A stretch of 64,000 nt of DNA from Clostridium sporogenes (GCF_001020205.1 NZ_CP011663.1:1116001-1180000), one strand, 5' to 3'. Shown: positions 1 through 8,286, numbered from the stretch's first letter. Program-made: numbers and translations. Notes: a model not told the origin generated them from the letters alone.

Positions 1-2
1 TA

Positions 3-395
3 GTAGTATATCAGCCATCTAAAAGTAAGTTAACTAAAAAAATTGCGGAACAAATTGCCCAGGGAATAAAAGATGAAGGCTATGAGGTTACTATTAATTA
101 TCCCGGAAAGCATATGACAGGGAATATTTCAAAATATTCTATTATAGTTTTTGGATCCCCAGTTTATGTTGGAGAAACATCATCTACTTTAGCTGATTAT
201 ATGAAATCTATAAAAGATTTTTCTAATAAAAAAATACTTTTATTTGTTACTGGCGCTCAGCTAGAAAATAATGAATTGGGCAAAATGGAAAAAAATCTTG
301 GAAAGATAAGAGACACAGAAAAAGTAGGGTTTAAGAACGGAATGGATGATGAAAGTAAAGCTTATGAAACAGGAAAGAGAATTGCAGGAGAATAG
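3..395 (+). CDS. Flavodoxin-like protein, 5' end outside window
   Basis: The open frame runs in from the window edge (first whole codon at 3), so an internal ATG at 114 is not the start. The visible 130 residues read as a flavodoxin fold: a helix after a degenerate phosphate loop (QPSKSKLTKKIAEQIA), strand YSIIVFGSPVYVGET, then KKILLFVTG. SPVYVGE resembles the second FMN-binding loop of flavodoxins. It probably carries electrons or binds FMN in the cytoplasm; the partner is unknown. The next gene starts 3 bp after the stop, with its ribosome site (GCAGGAG) inside this gene, so the two are probably co-transcribed. Confidence 0.7.
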   Translation, partial: VVYQPSKSKLTKKIAEQIAQGIKDEGYEVTINYPGKHMTGNISKYSIIVFGSPVYVGETSSTLADYMKSIKDFSNKKILLFVTGAQLENNELGKMEKNLGKIRDTEKVGFKNGMDDESKAYETGKRIAGE

Positions 396-398
396 ATT

Positions 399-962
399 AT
401 GAGGACACCAAGATGCATACCTAATGTTTTAACTGGATTACGTATGGTATTAACCTTTATCTATTTATTGTTTTTGGAGAATTTAAATCTTTATAGTAAC
501 AATAAATTATATTTTGCATCTGCTGGAATAGTATTTTTTTTAATATGTGTAACAGATTTTATAGATGGAAAAATTGCAAGAAAAATAAAAGCGGAATCTC
601 TTTTAGGAAGTTTTTTAGATGTAACTGCAGATTTTATTTTTATCATATCTTCACTAGCTCTTTTAAATCTTAATAATAGGATTCCAATATGGTTTACAGT
701 ACTTACGCTAATTAAGTTTATAGAGTTTTTTATTACATCTTACATTATTAAAAAGTATTATAATGTTTCTAATAATTTCTTTCAATTTGATTATTTTGGT
801 CGTATTGCTGCAATGAACTTTTTTTTAATACCTGGAATGGTTTTATTGACTTATATAGGATTGAATATTATCTATATAAATATGTTTATATGGATAACTT
901 TAATATTGGTTATTATATCCTTTTCTGTAAGATGTGCAAAAGTTATAAAGTGCTTAAGTTAA
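399..962 (+). CDS. CDP-alcohol phosphatidyltransferase family membrane protein
   Basis: 187 aa with several hydrophobic segments. The family signature D-x2-D-G-x2-A-R-x8-G-x3-D-x3-D is complete: D53, D56, G57, A60, R61, G70, D74, D78. The family transfers a phosphatidyl group from a CDP-linked lipid to an alcohol at the cytoplasmic membrane (PgsA, PssA and relatives). The acceptor alcohol cannot be read from the sequence. The gene sits directly behind the flavodoxin-like gene, an unusual partner for a housekeeping pgsA, so this may be an accessory paralogue. Confidence 0.8.
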   Translation: MRTPRCIPNVLTGLRMVLTFIYLLFLENLNLYSNNKLYFASAGIVFFLICVTDFIDGKIARKIKAESLLGSFLDVTADFIFIISSLALLNLNNRIPIWFTVLTLIKFIEFFITSYIIKKYYNVSNNFFQFDYFGRIAAMNFFLIPGMVLLTYIGLNIIYINMFIWITLILVIISFSVRCAKVIKCLS

Positions 963-1066
963 TAAAAAGTAATATCTTCTAGTGCACTAAATAGTTTCTT
1001 GTATTAGTTGTAAAGTATTTAAGTTATCCAGGTGCGTAGCAGTGATTAGATTCTACTTTAATGGAA

Positions 1067-1186
1067 AAGCAGATATCCTAAATCTTAAGTATATAATTTA
1101 TATCCTAAGCAGATAACTCAAATCTTAAGCAGAGAACCTAAATCTTAAGCAGAGAATCCAAATCTTAAGCAGAAAATCCAAATCTA
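1067..1186 (+). repeat. Six tandem 20-bp repeats (iteron-like)
   Basis: Units begin with AAGC/AAGT at 1067, 1087, 1107, 1127, 1147 and 1167. The consensus is about AAGCAGAGAAYCCAAATCTT; unit 2 is the most diverged. The array lies in the 408-bp gap before the TetR gene. It could be a multi-site protein-binding array or a decayed minisatellite. The end of the array forms a small hairpin (CCAAATC 1178-1184 with GATTTGG 1188-1194). Confidence 0.85.
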
Positions 1187-1248
1187 TGATTTGGAGTGAG
1201 TCGCTTACACAGAGTGCTGATTTGGAGTGAGTCACTTACACAGAGAGA
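1187..1248 (+). repeat. Two tandem 31-bp repeats
   Basis: Units 1187-1217 and 1218-1248 both begin TGATTTGGAGTGAGTC and end in CTTACACAGAG plus two or three bases. They differ at only a few bases. A much weaker third copy may follow at about 1249-1300. They directly continue the 20-bp array upstream of the TetR gene. Confidence 0.8.
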
Positions 1249-1370
1249 ATATTGGGTGTGAGATGCTTAATAGAATATTAATTTGGTGTAGGTAAATGAA
1301 TTACATGAGCAGAACTGAAGGATTGAAAATGATAACAGCGAGATAAATAACTATAATGAAGGAGGAGTTT

Positions 1371-1985
1371 ATGGGTATTACAGAAAGAAGAAAATTAGAA
1401 AAAGAAATCATAAGAAAAAAAATAATTGATACTGCCAGTGAAATATTAGTTGAAGAAGGGTACGAAAATTTATCAATTAGAAAGATAGCAAATAAAATAG
1501 AGTATTCTCCAGGTATTATTTATCATTATTTTAAAGATAAATCTGAAATAGTAACTTTTGTTGTACAGCAGGGTTATGGCAGGATATTAAAAAGTATAAA
1601 TGAAGTTCCAGTAGATACTGAAAATCCAGAAAAGACCATAGAGCAGGGATTAAGAAAATATATTGAACTTATGTTACAGTATCCAGAGCAATTTAGAACA
1701 GTTTTAATGAATGATATTAAATCTATACAAGAAAAAGTAAATATGCTTCATGAAGGTGTTTCAAAGGATAGAAAGAGCATACAACAGCTTTGTAGATTAG
1801 TAGAGCTAGGGATTGAAAAAGGCAAGTTTAGAGATATGGATATAGAGCTTACTGCACAAATAATATGGACTTCAACTCATGGACTTTTGTCTAGATTGAT
1901 ATTAGAAAAAAATATATCAAAGCAGCAAAGGGAGAGACTTATAGATCATCATTTTCAGATTCTTATAAGTGGATTGTTAAAATAA
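1371..1985 (+). CDS. TetR/AcrR family transcriptional regulator
   Basis: 204 aa. An N-terminal TetR helix-turn-helix spans about residues 16-60 (IIDTASEILVEEGYENLSI, then SPGIIYHYFKDKSEIV). The C-terminal ligand-binding half is helical and not assignable to a known ligand. I choose the ATG at 1371 because GGAGGAG (1361-1367) is well placed for it; an ATG at 1356 would put that ribosome site inside the coding region. The gene is 15 bp upstream of the flavodoxin gene, so it probably regulates that unit and itself. The repeat array upstream could hold its operator. Confidence 0.85.
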   Translation: MGITERRKLEKEIIRKKIIDTASEILVEEGYENLSIRKIANKIEYSPGIIYHYFKDKSEIVTFVVQQGYGRILKSINEVPVDTENPEKTIEQGLRKYIELMLQYPEQFRTVLMNDIKSIQEKVNMLHEGVSKDRKSIQQLCRLVELGIEKGKFRDMDIELTAQIIWTSTHGLLSRLILEKNISKQQRERLIDHHFQILISGLLK

Positions 1986-2000
1986 AGGGGGGAATAAGAA

Positions 2001-2480
2001 ATGAAAACACTTATTGTTTATGGAACTAAACATGGCACTACGGAAAAATGCAGTGATTTTTTAAAAGACAAAGTTAAAGGAGAAGTTGTAACTATAAATA
2101 TAAAAAAAGAAAATATGCAAGATATAACCGAATTTAATAACATTGTTATTGGTGGATCAATTTACATGGGACAGATTCAAAAGGAAGTAAAAAATTTTTG
2201 TATAGAAAATATTAATGCGTTAAAAGAAAAAAGAGTGGGGCTTTTTATATGTGGACTCAATGAAAAAAATGTAGAGTCACAGTTAAACAATGCTTTCCCA
2301 AAAGAATTATTAACGAATGCTGTTGCAAAGGAATGTTTTGGTGGTGAATTTATATTTAAAAATATGAATTTTTTTGAAAGATTTATAGTGAAAAAGATTG
2401 CTAAAACCCATAAGGATATATTAAAAGTTTCAGAAGAAAATATTAATAAATTTGTTCAGTTAATAAATAAAATGGGATAG
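2001..2480 (+). CDS. Flavodoxin-domain protein (HemG/Flavodoxin_5-like)
   Basis: 159 aa. It begins with a flavodoxin phosphate-binding loop (IVYGTKHGTTEKCSDFL) followed by IVIGGSIYMGQIQKEV, the pattern of the HemG-like Flavodoxin_5 family. HemG oxidises protoporphyrinogen using quinone. An anaerobe need not use it that way, so only FMN-dependent redox activity is inferred. The ribosome site is AAGGGGGG before 2001. It is in one unit with the TetR gene and followed by a strong hairpin. Confidence 0.75.
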   Translation: MKTLIVYGTKHGTTEKCSDFLKDKVKGEVVTINIKKENMQDITEFNNIVIGGSIYMGQIQKEVKNFCIENINALKEKRVGLFICGLNEKNVESQLNNAFPKELLTNAVAKECFGGEFIFKNMNFFERFIVKKIAKTHKDILKVSEENINKFVQLINKMG

Positions 2481-2518
2481 ATTTTTGTGATTATAATAAT
2501 AAATATTAAGTATAAATT

Positions 2519-2556
2519 TCACCTATAGATAATAATAAATCTATAGGTGGAATTTT
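2519..2556 (+). terminator. Hairpin terminator, probably bidirectional
   Basis: CACCTATAGAT (2520-2530) pairs with ATCTATAGGTG (2539-2549), followed by GAATTTTA. It lies between convergent genes (flavodoxin on +, HAD phosphatase on -). Confidence 0.75.
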
Positions 2557-2632
2557 ATACTGGCTATAGTAATTAAAAATAAGCTAATAGTGTTTAAAAA
2601 TAAAGGGATTATCATAATTTTTTCATTTACAT

Positions 2633-3322
2633 CTATTTTTCAAGTATATTCTTAAGTTCCATTAAATTAAAAATCTCATAAGTAGGTTTTATTCCTGTTT
2701 CATTCATAATTTTATTAGGATTAAACCAGCAGGTGTCTATACCAAAATTTATACCACCTTGTATATCAGAGGTTAAGCTGTCACCAACCATCAAAACATT
2801 GCTTTTATCTGTATGTTTCATATTATTTAGAGCGTGTTCAAATATTTTAGGATTTGGTTTTGATACTTGGATCTCTTCAGATATTACTATATCTTCAAAG
2901 TATTTTCCTATAATAGATTTTCTGATTCTGTTATTTTGAACATCCTTAAGACCATTAGTAACTATAGAAAGTCTATAATTTTTATGTAAACTTTCTATAA
3001 GATTTATGCTATCATCATACAAAAATGATGCATGGGATAAATGTTTCATATATGATTTTGCAAAATCATACTCATTAAATTTAATATTTAATTTATTGGA
3101 CAATCTTTTAAATCTTTCAATTTTTAATTCTTTTTGGGTAATAAGTCCATTTTCAAGCTCTTTCCATATAACTGTATTTATATCCTTGTATACTTTTAAG
3201 TGATGGTTTTCATCATATTTTATATTAAATTCCAGCATAGCATTTTTAAAAGCATCTTTTTCAGATTTTTTAAAATCAAATAAAGTTTCATCTGCATCAA
3301 ATATTATAATATTGTATTTCAT
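2633..3322 (-). CDS. HAD superfamily hydrolase, YjjG-like nucleotidase
   Basis: 229 aa. Motif I is DADETL (D9, D11) and motif II is VTNG. The lysine motif lies near SKPNPKIF and motif III is VGDSLTSDIQGG, all in the usual HAD order with an alpha-helical cap. Length and motifs fit the YjjG/YfnB group, which dephosphorylates (non-canonical) pyrimidine nucleoside monophosphates. Substrate is inference. The ribosome site AGGAGG lies 7 bp from the ATG. Transcribed alone, with the terminator at 2519-2556. Confidence 0.8.
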   Translation of the reverse strand: MKYNIIIFDADETLFDFKKSEKDAFKNAMLEFNIKYDENHHLKVYKDINTVIWKELENGLITQKELKIERFKRLSNKLNIKFNEYDFAKSYMKHLSHASFLYDDSINLIESLHKNYRLSIVTNGLKDVQNNRIRKSIIGKYFEDIVISEEIQVSKPNPKIFEHALNNMKHTDKSNVLMVGDSLTSDIQGGINFGIDTCWFNPNKIMNETGIKPTYEIFNLMELKNILEK

Positions 3323-3634
3323 AATAATCCTCCTGATACATCTAATTTTTTAATTATAACATACAAATTTTTTATAAAAAATCTTAGATTGTTGAATAAA
3401 TTAATGCATTTGGATATTGTCATATAATTTAAGATTTTTTGCTTGTATTTATAAGGTCTTGTCATTCTTGCTAATATCTCTTTAAAGAAATAGTTATGAT
3501 AAGTATAATGTCATTTATAAGAGACAAGTTTATATATATAAATTACTCCTATGTTTTGGTTTACAATAGGTTATAAATAAATTACAATAATTATATAGAT
3601 TTTAATATGACATATGTCATGTTAAGGAGGACTT
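3323..3634. other. Intergenic region between divergent HAD and Crp/Fnr genes
   Basis: 312 bp, very AT-rich. It must carry the promoters for both flanking genes. The only clear element is the palindrome at 3607-3620; no open frame or RNA gene was found. Confidence 0.6.
3607..3620. promoter_or_regulatory. Perfect 14-bp palindrome, candidate Crp/Fnr-type operator
   Basis: ATGACATATGTCAT is fully self-complementary and ends 4 bp before the AAGGAGG of the Crp/Fnr gene. The half-site TGACA with TGTCA is close in form to Crp/Fnr-family sites. The position, over the translation start, suggests autorepression by the downstream regulator (inference). Confidence 0.55.
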
Positions 3635-4324
3635 ATGAAAAAAATTTTGAATAATGACCTTTTAAACCATTATATTGATAAGCATAATATAGAAAATATA
3701 TTTGATAAGGATATATTAAAATATGCACAACTTCATTTTTATGAAAAAGAGGAATACATATTAAAAGCAGATTCTAATCTTGAATACTATTATTTGATTG
3801 TAGATGGGAAAATCAAAATTTCTTATCCCTTTGAAAACGGTAAATCAATGCTTTTAAAGTTTTATAAAGACTTTAATACTATAGGAAATCTAGAGTTTTT
3901 AAAAAACATTCCAATACTTTGCGACGTTGATGCAGTAGGGGATACTTATTTGATAGCAATACCTTCAGATATACTTAGAAAAAAGTATTTAGATAATATA
4001 AAGTTTTTACACCACTTAATAGACTCTTTAAGTGAAAGCCTTTATGAAACAATTAATAATAGCTCATACAATTTTGTATATCCGCTCATAAATAGATTAT
4101 CTAGTTATCTAGTTGAACATATAGAAGATAAGAACTATATAATTTTAAATTCATCATTCTTAGAAATTGCTCAATTCCTCGGAACAACCTATAGGCATTT
4201 AAATAGAATCTTTAAAGAGCTTGAACTAAAATCAATTATAAAATGCGAGGGTAAAACAATATATATATTAGATGAGGAAAAACTTCGAGAATTATCTAAA
4301 AACGTGTATATAAAATCTTTATAA
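3635..4324 (+). CDS. Crp/Fnr family transcriptional regulator (YeiL-like)
   Basis: 229 aa. Residues about 15-125 form the cyclic-nucleotide-binding beta-barrel (YYYLIVDGKIKISYPFENGK; GNLEFL). A Crp-type winged helix follows at about 165-215 (FLEIAQFLGTTYRHLNRIFKEL). The conserved cAMP-contacting GELAL-R-T pattern is not present, so the ligand is unknown. It resembles the YeiL subgroup. Preceded by AAGGAGG and a perfect palindrome. Confidence 0.8.
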   Translation: MKKILNNDLLNHYIDKHNIENIFDKDILKYAQLHFYEKEEYILKADSNLEYYYLIVDGKIKISYPFENGKSMLLKFYKDFNTIGNLEFLKNIPILCDVDAVGDTYLIAIPSDILRKKYLDNIKFLHHLIDSLSESLYETINNSSYNFVYPLINRLSSYLVEHIEDKNYIILNSSFLEIAQFLGTTYRHLNRIFKELELKSIIKCEGKTIYILDEEKLRELSKNVYIKSL

Positions 4325-4355
4325 TGTTAGGATATTGTAGTAAGTATGAGTAAAG

Positions 4356-4544
4356 GTGATCAATAGAATAATAGATGATGCTATTGAAATATGGAATTAT
4401 AATCCAATGGAGAATTTCAATAATATTATTGAAATATGTTATAAAATAGATGACGAAGACTTTTTTATTATTAGCATTATAAGACTCCGGATTTATAGTA
4501 AAGTAATTATAGATAACGTTATTAAGATAGACTTAATAAAATAG
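4356..4544 (+). CDS. Small hypothetical protein, possible gene remnant
   Basis: 62 aa from a GTG at 4356, acidic at the start and hydrophobic in the second half. The ribosome site is weak (GAGTAAAG, very close). No family recognised. It lies 31 bp behind the Crp/Fnr gene and ends at a hairpin, so it may be a short co-transcribed gene or the degraded start of a longer one. Confidence 0.3.
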   Translation: MINRIIDDAIEIWNYNPMENFNNIIEICYKIDDEDFFIISIIRLRIYSKVIIDNVIKIDLIK

Positions 4545-4577
4545 GACCTACCATAAAAAAGTAAGTCCTTATTATGT
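4543..4577 (+). terminator. Hairpin between convergent genes
   Basis: AGGACCTAC (4543-4551) pairs with GTAAGTCCT (4561-4569) with one mismatch, followed by TATTATGTCTTT. A moderate terminator, possibly for both strands. Confidence 0.5.
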
Positions 4578-4633
4578 CTTTCAAGAATATTGCTTTTGTT
4601 CTAATATAGTAGATTTGGCACCTTATTATTTTG

Positions 4634-5218
4634 CTAAAACCCCATTAGCCTCTTAACATTAACACAGTTTTCTTTAGAGGTGAGCAGCTCTAAAAGTTTG
4701 AAAGCTACATGGAAAGCAGTTGAAGGATTGTAGGAAGTGATTATATTTTTATCTATAACAATAGGTTTATCAGCAAGAACATTTGCACCAAATTCAGATA
4801 ATTGATTTTGTCTTTTACCATTTCCTAAATTGTAAGTTGTGGCATTTCTATCAGCTAGCACTCCACTTTTCCCAATAGGCAGCGCACCAACACAAATAGA
4901 AGCTATTGTTTTTCCTGCTTTATCAAATTCTCTGATTATGTTTAAAAAATCTTCGCTATAAGCATCTTCATAAAATCCTGCTTCTTCAAACCCACCTGGT
5001 ATTGCAAGTGCATCAAATTCATCAATATTAACTTCACTGATATGCATTTCAGGAGTTACTGTGAAGTTAAAAGTACATTTTGATTTTTCCCTTATTCCAA
5101 CAGTTATTAATTCTGTGGTACCATCACCTTCTAATTTGTTCCATCCTATAACATCTGTGAAAACACTTGCTTCTACGGCTTCAAAACCATTGGCAAGAAG
5201 CAATAATACTTTTTTCAT
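4634..5218 (-). CDS. DJ-1/PfpI family protein
   Basis: 194 aa, the normal length for the DJ-1/ThiJ group. It has the strand start KKVLLLLANGFEAVEA with the conserved acidic residue (E16), the AIPGG loop, and the nucleophile elbow ASICVGALPIG with C109. The histidine after the cysteine seen in PfpI proteases is absent, so a protease call is not supported. A glyoxalase, deglycase or redox-stress role would fit the family but is not shown. Divergent from a LysR gene that probably regulates it. Confidence 0.8.
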   Translation of the reverse strand: MKKVLLLLANGFEAVEASVFTDVIGWNKLEGDGTTELITVGIREKSKCTFNFTVTPEMHISEVNIDEFDALAIPGGFEEAGFYEDAYSEDFLNIIREFDKAGKTIASICVGALPIGKSGVLADRNATTYNLGNGKRQNQLSEFGANVLADKPIVIDKNIITSYNPSTAFHVAFKLLELLTSKENCVNVKRLMGF

Positions 5219-5313
5219 ACTTTAATACCTCCTCTTAATTATATATTTCATATTTGCTTTTCTTAAGTATAATCTTATATATATCATCAGTAAAATTGAA
5301 ATAAATGAAGTGA

Positions 5314-5339
5314 ATAATCGGAATATATGATATTATAAT
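5314..5339 (+). promoter_or_regulatory. Candidate LysR site overlapping a -10 box
   Basis: ATAATC (5314-5319) and GATATTAT (5329-5336) form a weak dyad with the LysR T-N11-A spacing (T5318 to A5330). It overlaps TATAAT at 5334-5339 in front of the LysR gene. Position between divergent genes suggests control of both; inference only. Confidence 0.35.
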
Positions 5340-5373
5340 GTCTATATGTTTAAAGTATCGAGGAGTGAGATTA

Positions 5374-6267
5374 ATGGAGATTAGGCATTTGCAGACATTT
5401 ATAACTATAGTTGAACTTGAAGGATTTACAAAAGCAGCAGATTATTTAGGATATGCTCAGTCTACTATAACAGCTCATATTCAAATTTTAGAAAATGAAT
5501 TAGGGGAAGTTTTATTTGATCGTTTAGGTAAAAAAATAGTTTTAACTAATGTAGGTAAAGAATTGGTTCCATATGCTAAACAGATGCTACATGTATATAA
5601 AGAAATTAAGAACATAACATCAGAAGAAAAAGGTGTATCCGGTGATCTAGTTATTGGAGCAGGGGAATCCCTATCCATATATCGTTTAGGTAAAATCTTA
5701 AAAGAATACAAAAAGAAATTTTCAAAGGTAAACATTATTTTAAAGAATTCAATTTGTAGCGATTTAAGAAATAAATTACATAGTGGAGAGTTAGATATTA
5801 TATTCACTATTGAACCTGAAATTACCGATAAAGATTTAATTGTTAAAAATTTAAAAGATGAAAGTATGGTTATTATTGGTGCACCGGATGCAGACTTAGA
5901 ATTTTTATCAACGAATTATGAAGGTGAATTGGCAAGAGAAAGTATCATATTTAGTGAAAAAGGCTGTAGTTTTAGAATAGCATTTGAAAAATATCTAAAA
6001 CAGAAAAAAATAAAATATGTAAATCCTTTAGAATTTTCAAGTATAGAAGCGGCTAAAAAGTGTGTAATGAATGGACTAGGAATTTCGTTTTTGCCCTTTT
6101 ATACAGTTAGAAATGAGATAAAGGAAGGAAGTCTTAAGACAGTAAAATTAAAAGAACCATTTGATAAGTTCAGAACTCAACTTGCATATCATAAAAACAA
6201 AAGTATATCCTTGCCAATGAGTAAATTAATAGAAATTACATTAAAAAATTCTGCTAATTGGAGATAA
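5374..6267 (+). CDS. LysR family transcriptional regulator
   Basis: 297 aa. N-terminal winged helix MEIRHLQTFITIVELEGFTKAADYLGYAQSTIT... and a LysR substrate-binding domain from about residue 90. I use the ATG at 5374, preceded by GAGGAG; the upstream ATG at 5338 overlaps the likely promoter -10. It is divergent from the DJ-1 family gene, the standard arrangement for a LysR regulator and its target. The effector is unknown. Confidence 0.85.
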   Translation: MEIRHLQTFITIVELEGFTKAADYLGYAQSTITAHIQILENELGEVLFDRLGKKIVLTNVGKELVPYAKQMLHVYKEIKNITSEEKGVSGDLVIGAGESLSIYRLGKILKEYKKKFSKVNIILKNSICSDLRNKLHSGELDIIFTIEPEITDKDLIVKNLKDESMVIIGAPDADLEFLSTNYEGELARESIIFSEKGCSFRIAFEKYLKQKKIKYVNPLEFSSIEAAKKCVMNGLGISFLPFYTVRNEIKEGSLKTVKLKEPFDKFRTQLAYHKNKSISLPMSKLIEITLKNSANWR

Positions 6268-6322
6268 AGTATAGAATGAATTTATAAATTTTACTAAAAA
6301 TTATAGAAAATGAGGTGGGTTA

Positions 6323-7114
6323 ATGGATATTGAAAGAATTATAAATACATATGGAAGTTATGTTTTCAACTATGCTCTAAAACTATCTTGTAATCCTTCT
6401 GTTGCAGAGGATTTAACACAGGAAACATTTATTAATGCGTGGCAAAAGATTAATACTTTAAAAGATTCAAATGCAATTAAATCTTGGCTTAGAAAAATAT
6501 GTTTTAATAATTTTCTAATGCACGAAAGAAAAAATAAAAATTATACTGAATTACTTTATGATGATATTAATCTTCTTGAAAAAGAAGAACACTTATTAAA
6601 ATATAATCCTCCAAGACCTGAAGATGAAGTAATTGTAGAAGAAGCTATCAGTGAATTACAAAATGGCTGTTTTTTAGCCATGGTAAGATACCTCACATTA
6701 CATCAACGAATAGCATTTTCACTAATTGATATGTTTGGACTATCTTTAGATGAAGCCTCAAACATAATTGGTATTTCAAAGAGTGCAACAAAGGGATTAC
6801 TTTATCGAGCTCATATGAATTTGGACTCATTTTTTTATAAGCATTGTAATCTTTTAGATGTGAATAATCCTTGCAGCTGCAGAGCTTGGATTGAGTTTTC
6901 TAAAAAGAGAGATAATTTGCAAAAGAATTCTAATAAGCATAAATTAATTACAAAGTTAGATTATAAGGAATCAAACTATAAATTTAATGATGAAGTTCGT
7001 GGTAAGATAAACTTTTTATATAAAAATATGCCTGATAGGAAACCTTCGGAAAACTGGTATCAACAAGTTGTTCATATAATAAATGAAATGTATATTAATA
7101 AAAATTATTTATAA
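6323..7114 (+). CDS. ECF-like sigma-70 family RNA polymerase sigma factor
   Basis: 263 aa. Region 2 covers about residues 5-70 (YVFNYALKLSCNPSVAEDLTQETFINAW) and region 4 about 118-170 (LDEASNIIGISKSATKGLLYRA). The C-terminal 95 residues are an extension with a CSCRAW motif (residues about 187-192), which may be a metal or redox-sensing element (inference). No anti-sigma gene follows. The downstream DUF3795 gene is separated by about 75 bp. Confidence 0.8.
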   Translation: MDIERIINTYGSYVFNYALKLSCNPSVAEDLTQETFINAWQKINTLKDSNAIKSWLRKICFNNFLMHERKNKNYTELLYDDINLLEKEEHLLKYNPPRPEDEVIVEEAISELQNGCFLAMVRYLTLHQRIAFSLIDMFGLSLDEASNIIGISKSATKGLLYRAHMNLDSFFYKHCNLLDVNNPCSCRAWIEFSKKRDNLQKNSNKHKLITKLDYKESNYKFNDEVRGKINFLYKNMPDRKPSENWYQQVVHIINEMYINKNYL

Positions 7115-7190
7115 AACGTGACTTTCCTTTTTTTATTGCATCTATATAAGTGAAAGAAAAAATTTTTATGTTATAAGAGGAGGAATAACT

Positions 7191-7637
7191 ATGAATAACT
7201 ATGAAAAAGCTGTGAAGGATTTAGCTCCTTGCGGAAATGATTGCTCAAGATGTGCAAATTATGAAGATAGTAAAATAGTTCTATTGAGCAAAGAACTTAG
7301 TGAGAATTTAGTGAACTTTGAAAATATGGCTGAAAAAATAAAAGATTTTATGCCTATATTTAACTACTATGAAGAATTTTTAGAAATTTTAAATCATTTT
7401 TCAAAGGGAAACTGTAGAGGATGTCGTTTTAGTGAGAAACCTACATGCCAATGCAGTATAAACATGTGCCATAAGAAAGAAAAAATAAATTTTTGTTTTG
7501 AGTGTTCTAAATATCCTTGTAATCCAACAACATATAATGAATCCCTTACTAAAGTATGGCAAGATAATAATGATGATATGAAAAAAAATGGGGTTGATAA
7601 TTTCTATATTTCCCATAAAGAAAAACCAAGATATTAA
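7191..7637 (+). CDS. DUF3795 cysteine-rich protein
   Basis: 148 aa. It starts with the DUF3795 signature CGNDCSRC, then CRGC, CQCSINMC and CFECSKYPC; the many paired cysteines imply a metal or Fe-S centre. Function of the family is not known. Ribosome site AGGAGGA before the ATG. It may be a target or partner of the upstream sigma factor, whose C-terminus is also Cys-bearing, but that is only suggested by position. Confidence 0.75.
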   Translation: MNNYEKAVKDLAPCGNDCSRCANYEDSKIVLLSKELSENLVNFENMAEKIKDFMPIFNYYEEFLEILNHFSKGNCRGCRFSEKPTCQCSINMCHKKEKINFCFECSKYPCNPTTYNESLTKVWQDNNDDMKKNGVDNFYISHKEKPRY

Positions 7638-7681
7638 TTGGGCAAAGGCTTAGTAAGCTTTGGTGCTAAAAGACATAATGA

Positions 7682-7717
7682 AGTAGAATCTTTAAATAAT
7701 AGAGATTCTACTTTTTA
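7682..7717 (+). terminator. Rho-independent terminator
   Basis: AGTAGAATCT (7682-7691) pairs with AGATTCTACT (7703-7712) and is followed by TTTTT. Ends the DUF3795 transcript. Confidence 0.85.
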
Positions 7718-7820
7718 AAAAAAAATTAAATGTTAGAGGAAATGTATTCATACAAATACCTTATGAAATTTATAAATTCATTTAAAGAAATGAGTGGATT
7801 AGGATTACTTTGATAAAGAT

Positions 7821-7925
7821 TTTCAATAGCTATTGAAATAATTCATCAATGGTGATATAATATCATTGCATTGGAGTTAGTATTGCTAACTTATTTATTT
7901 TGTACGGGCGTTAGCTTAAGCTAAC
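7821..7925 (+). promoter_or_regulatory. Cluster of four palindromes upstream of the feo operon
   Basis: Perfect dyads: TTTCAATAGCTATTGAAA (7821-7838), TGATATAATATCA (7853-7865), AGTTAG-N5-CTAACT (7875-7891) and GTTAGCTTAAGCTAAC (7910-7925). The last lies exactly between a possible -35 (TTGTAC, 7900-7905) and -10 (TAACAT, 7922-7927). The TTAG...CTAA form resembles DtxR/MntR-family sites, and TGATAT-A-ATATCA is a shortened Fur-like dyad. Metal-dependent repression of feo is the natural reading (inference). Confidence 0.6.
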
Positions 7926-8060
7926 ATAGAAGAAAACTTCAAATTATAACACTTCAGGTGATAATTTAATACATTAACTTTTAAAGAGATGATGTTTTAT
8001 AAAAATATACATACTTAAAAGATTAGTAAGGAGTAACTATCTTAATAGGAGGTGATTGTT

Positions 8061-8270
8061 ATGACATTAGCGATGGCAAGAGAAGGTGAAGTAAATCAAA
8101 TAAAAAAAATAACGGGGCGAGATAACGTTCGGCAGTTTCTTGCAAAGCTGGGTTTTGTAGAAGGGGAAAGCGTTACTATCATATCAGAAATATCAGGAAA
8201 CATGATAATAAATGTAAAAGATTCAAGAATAGCTATCGGTAAAAGTATGGCTAATAGAATTATTATCTAG
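8061..8270 (+). CDS. feoA: FeoA family protein (first copy)
   Basis: 69 aa, a small SH3-like beta-barrel protein. FeoA acts in the cytoplasm and modulates the FeoB ferrous iron transporter. I choose ATG 8061, placed 8 bp after AGGAGG; a GTG at 8052 overlaps that ribosome site. The gene is 16 bp upstream of a second feoA and then feoB. Paired feoA genes are common in clostridia. Confidence 0.85.
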   Translation: MTLAMAREGEVNQIKKITGRDNVRQFLAKLGFVEGESVTIISEISGNMIINVKDSRIAIGKSMANRIII

Positions 8271-8286
8271 AAGGGAGAAATTATTT

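Noticed and set aside
1356..1370. ATG at 1356 as TetR start
   Set aside because: The AAGGAGGAG ribosome site would lie inside the coding region; ATG 1371 has normal spacing.
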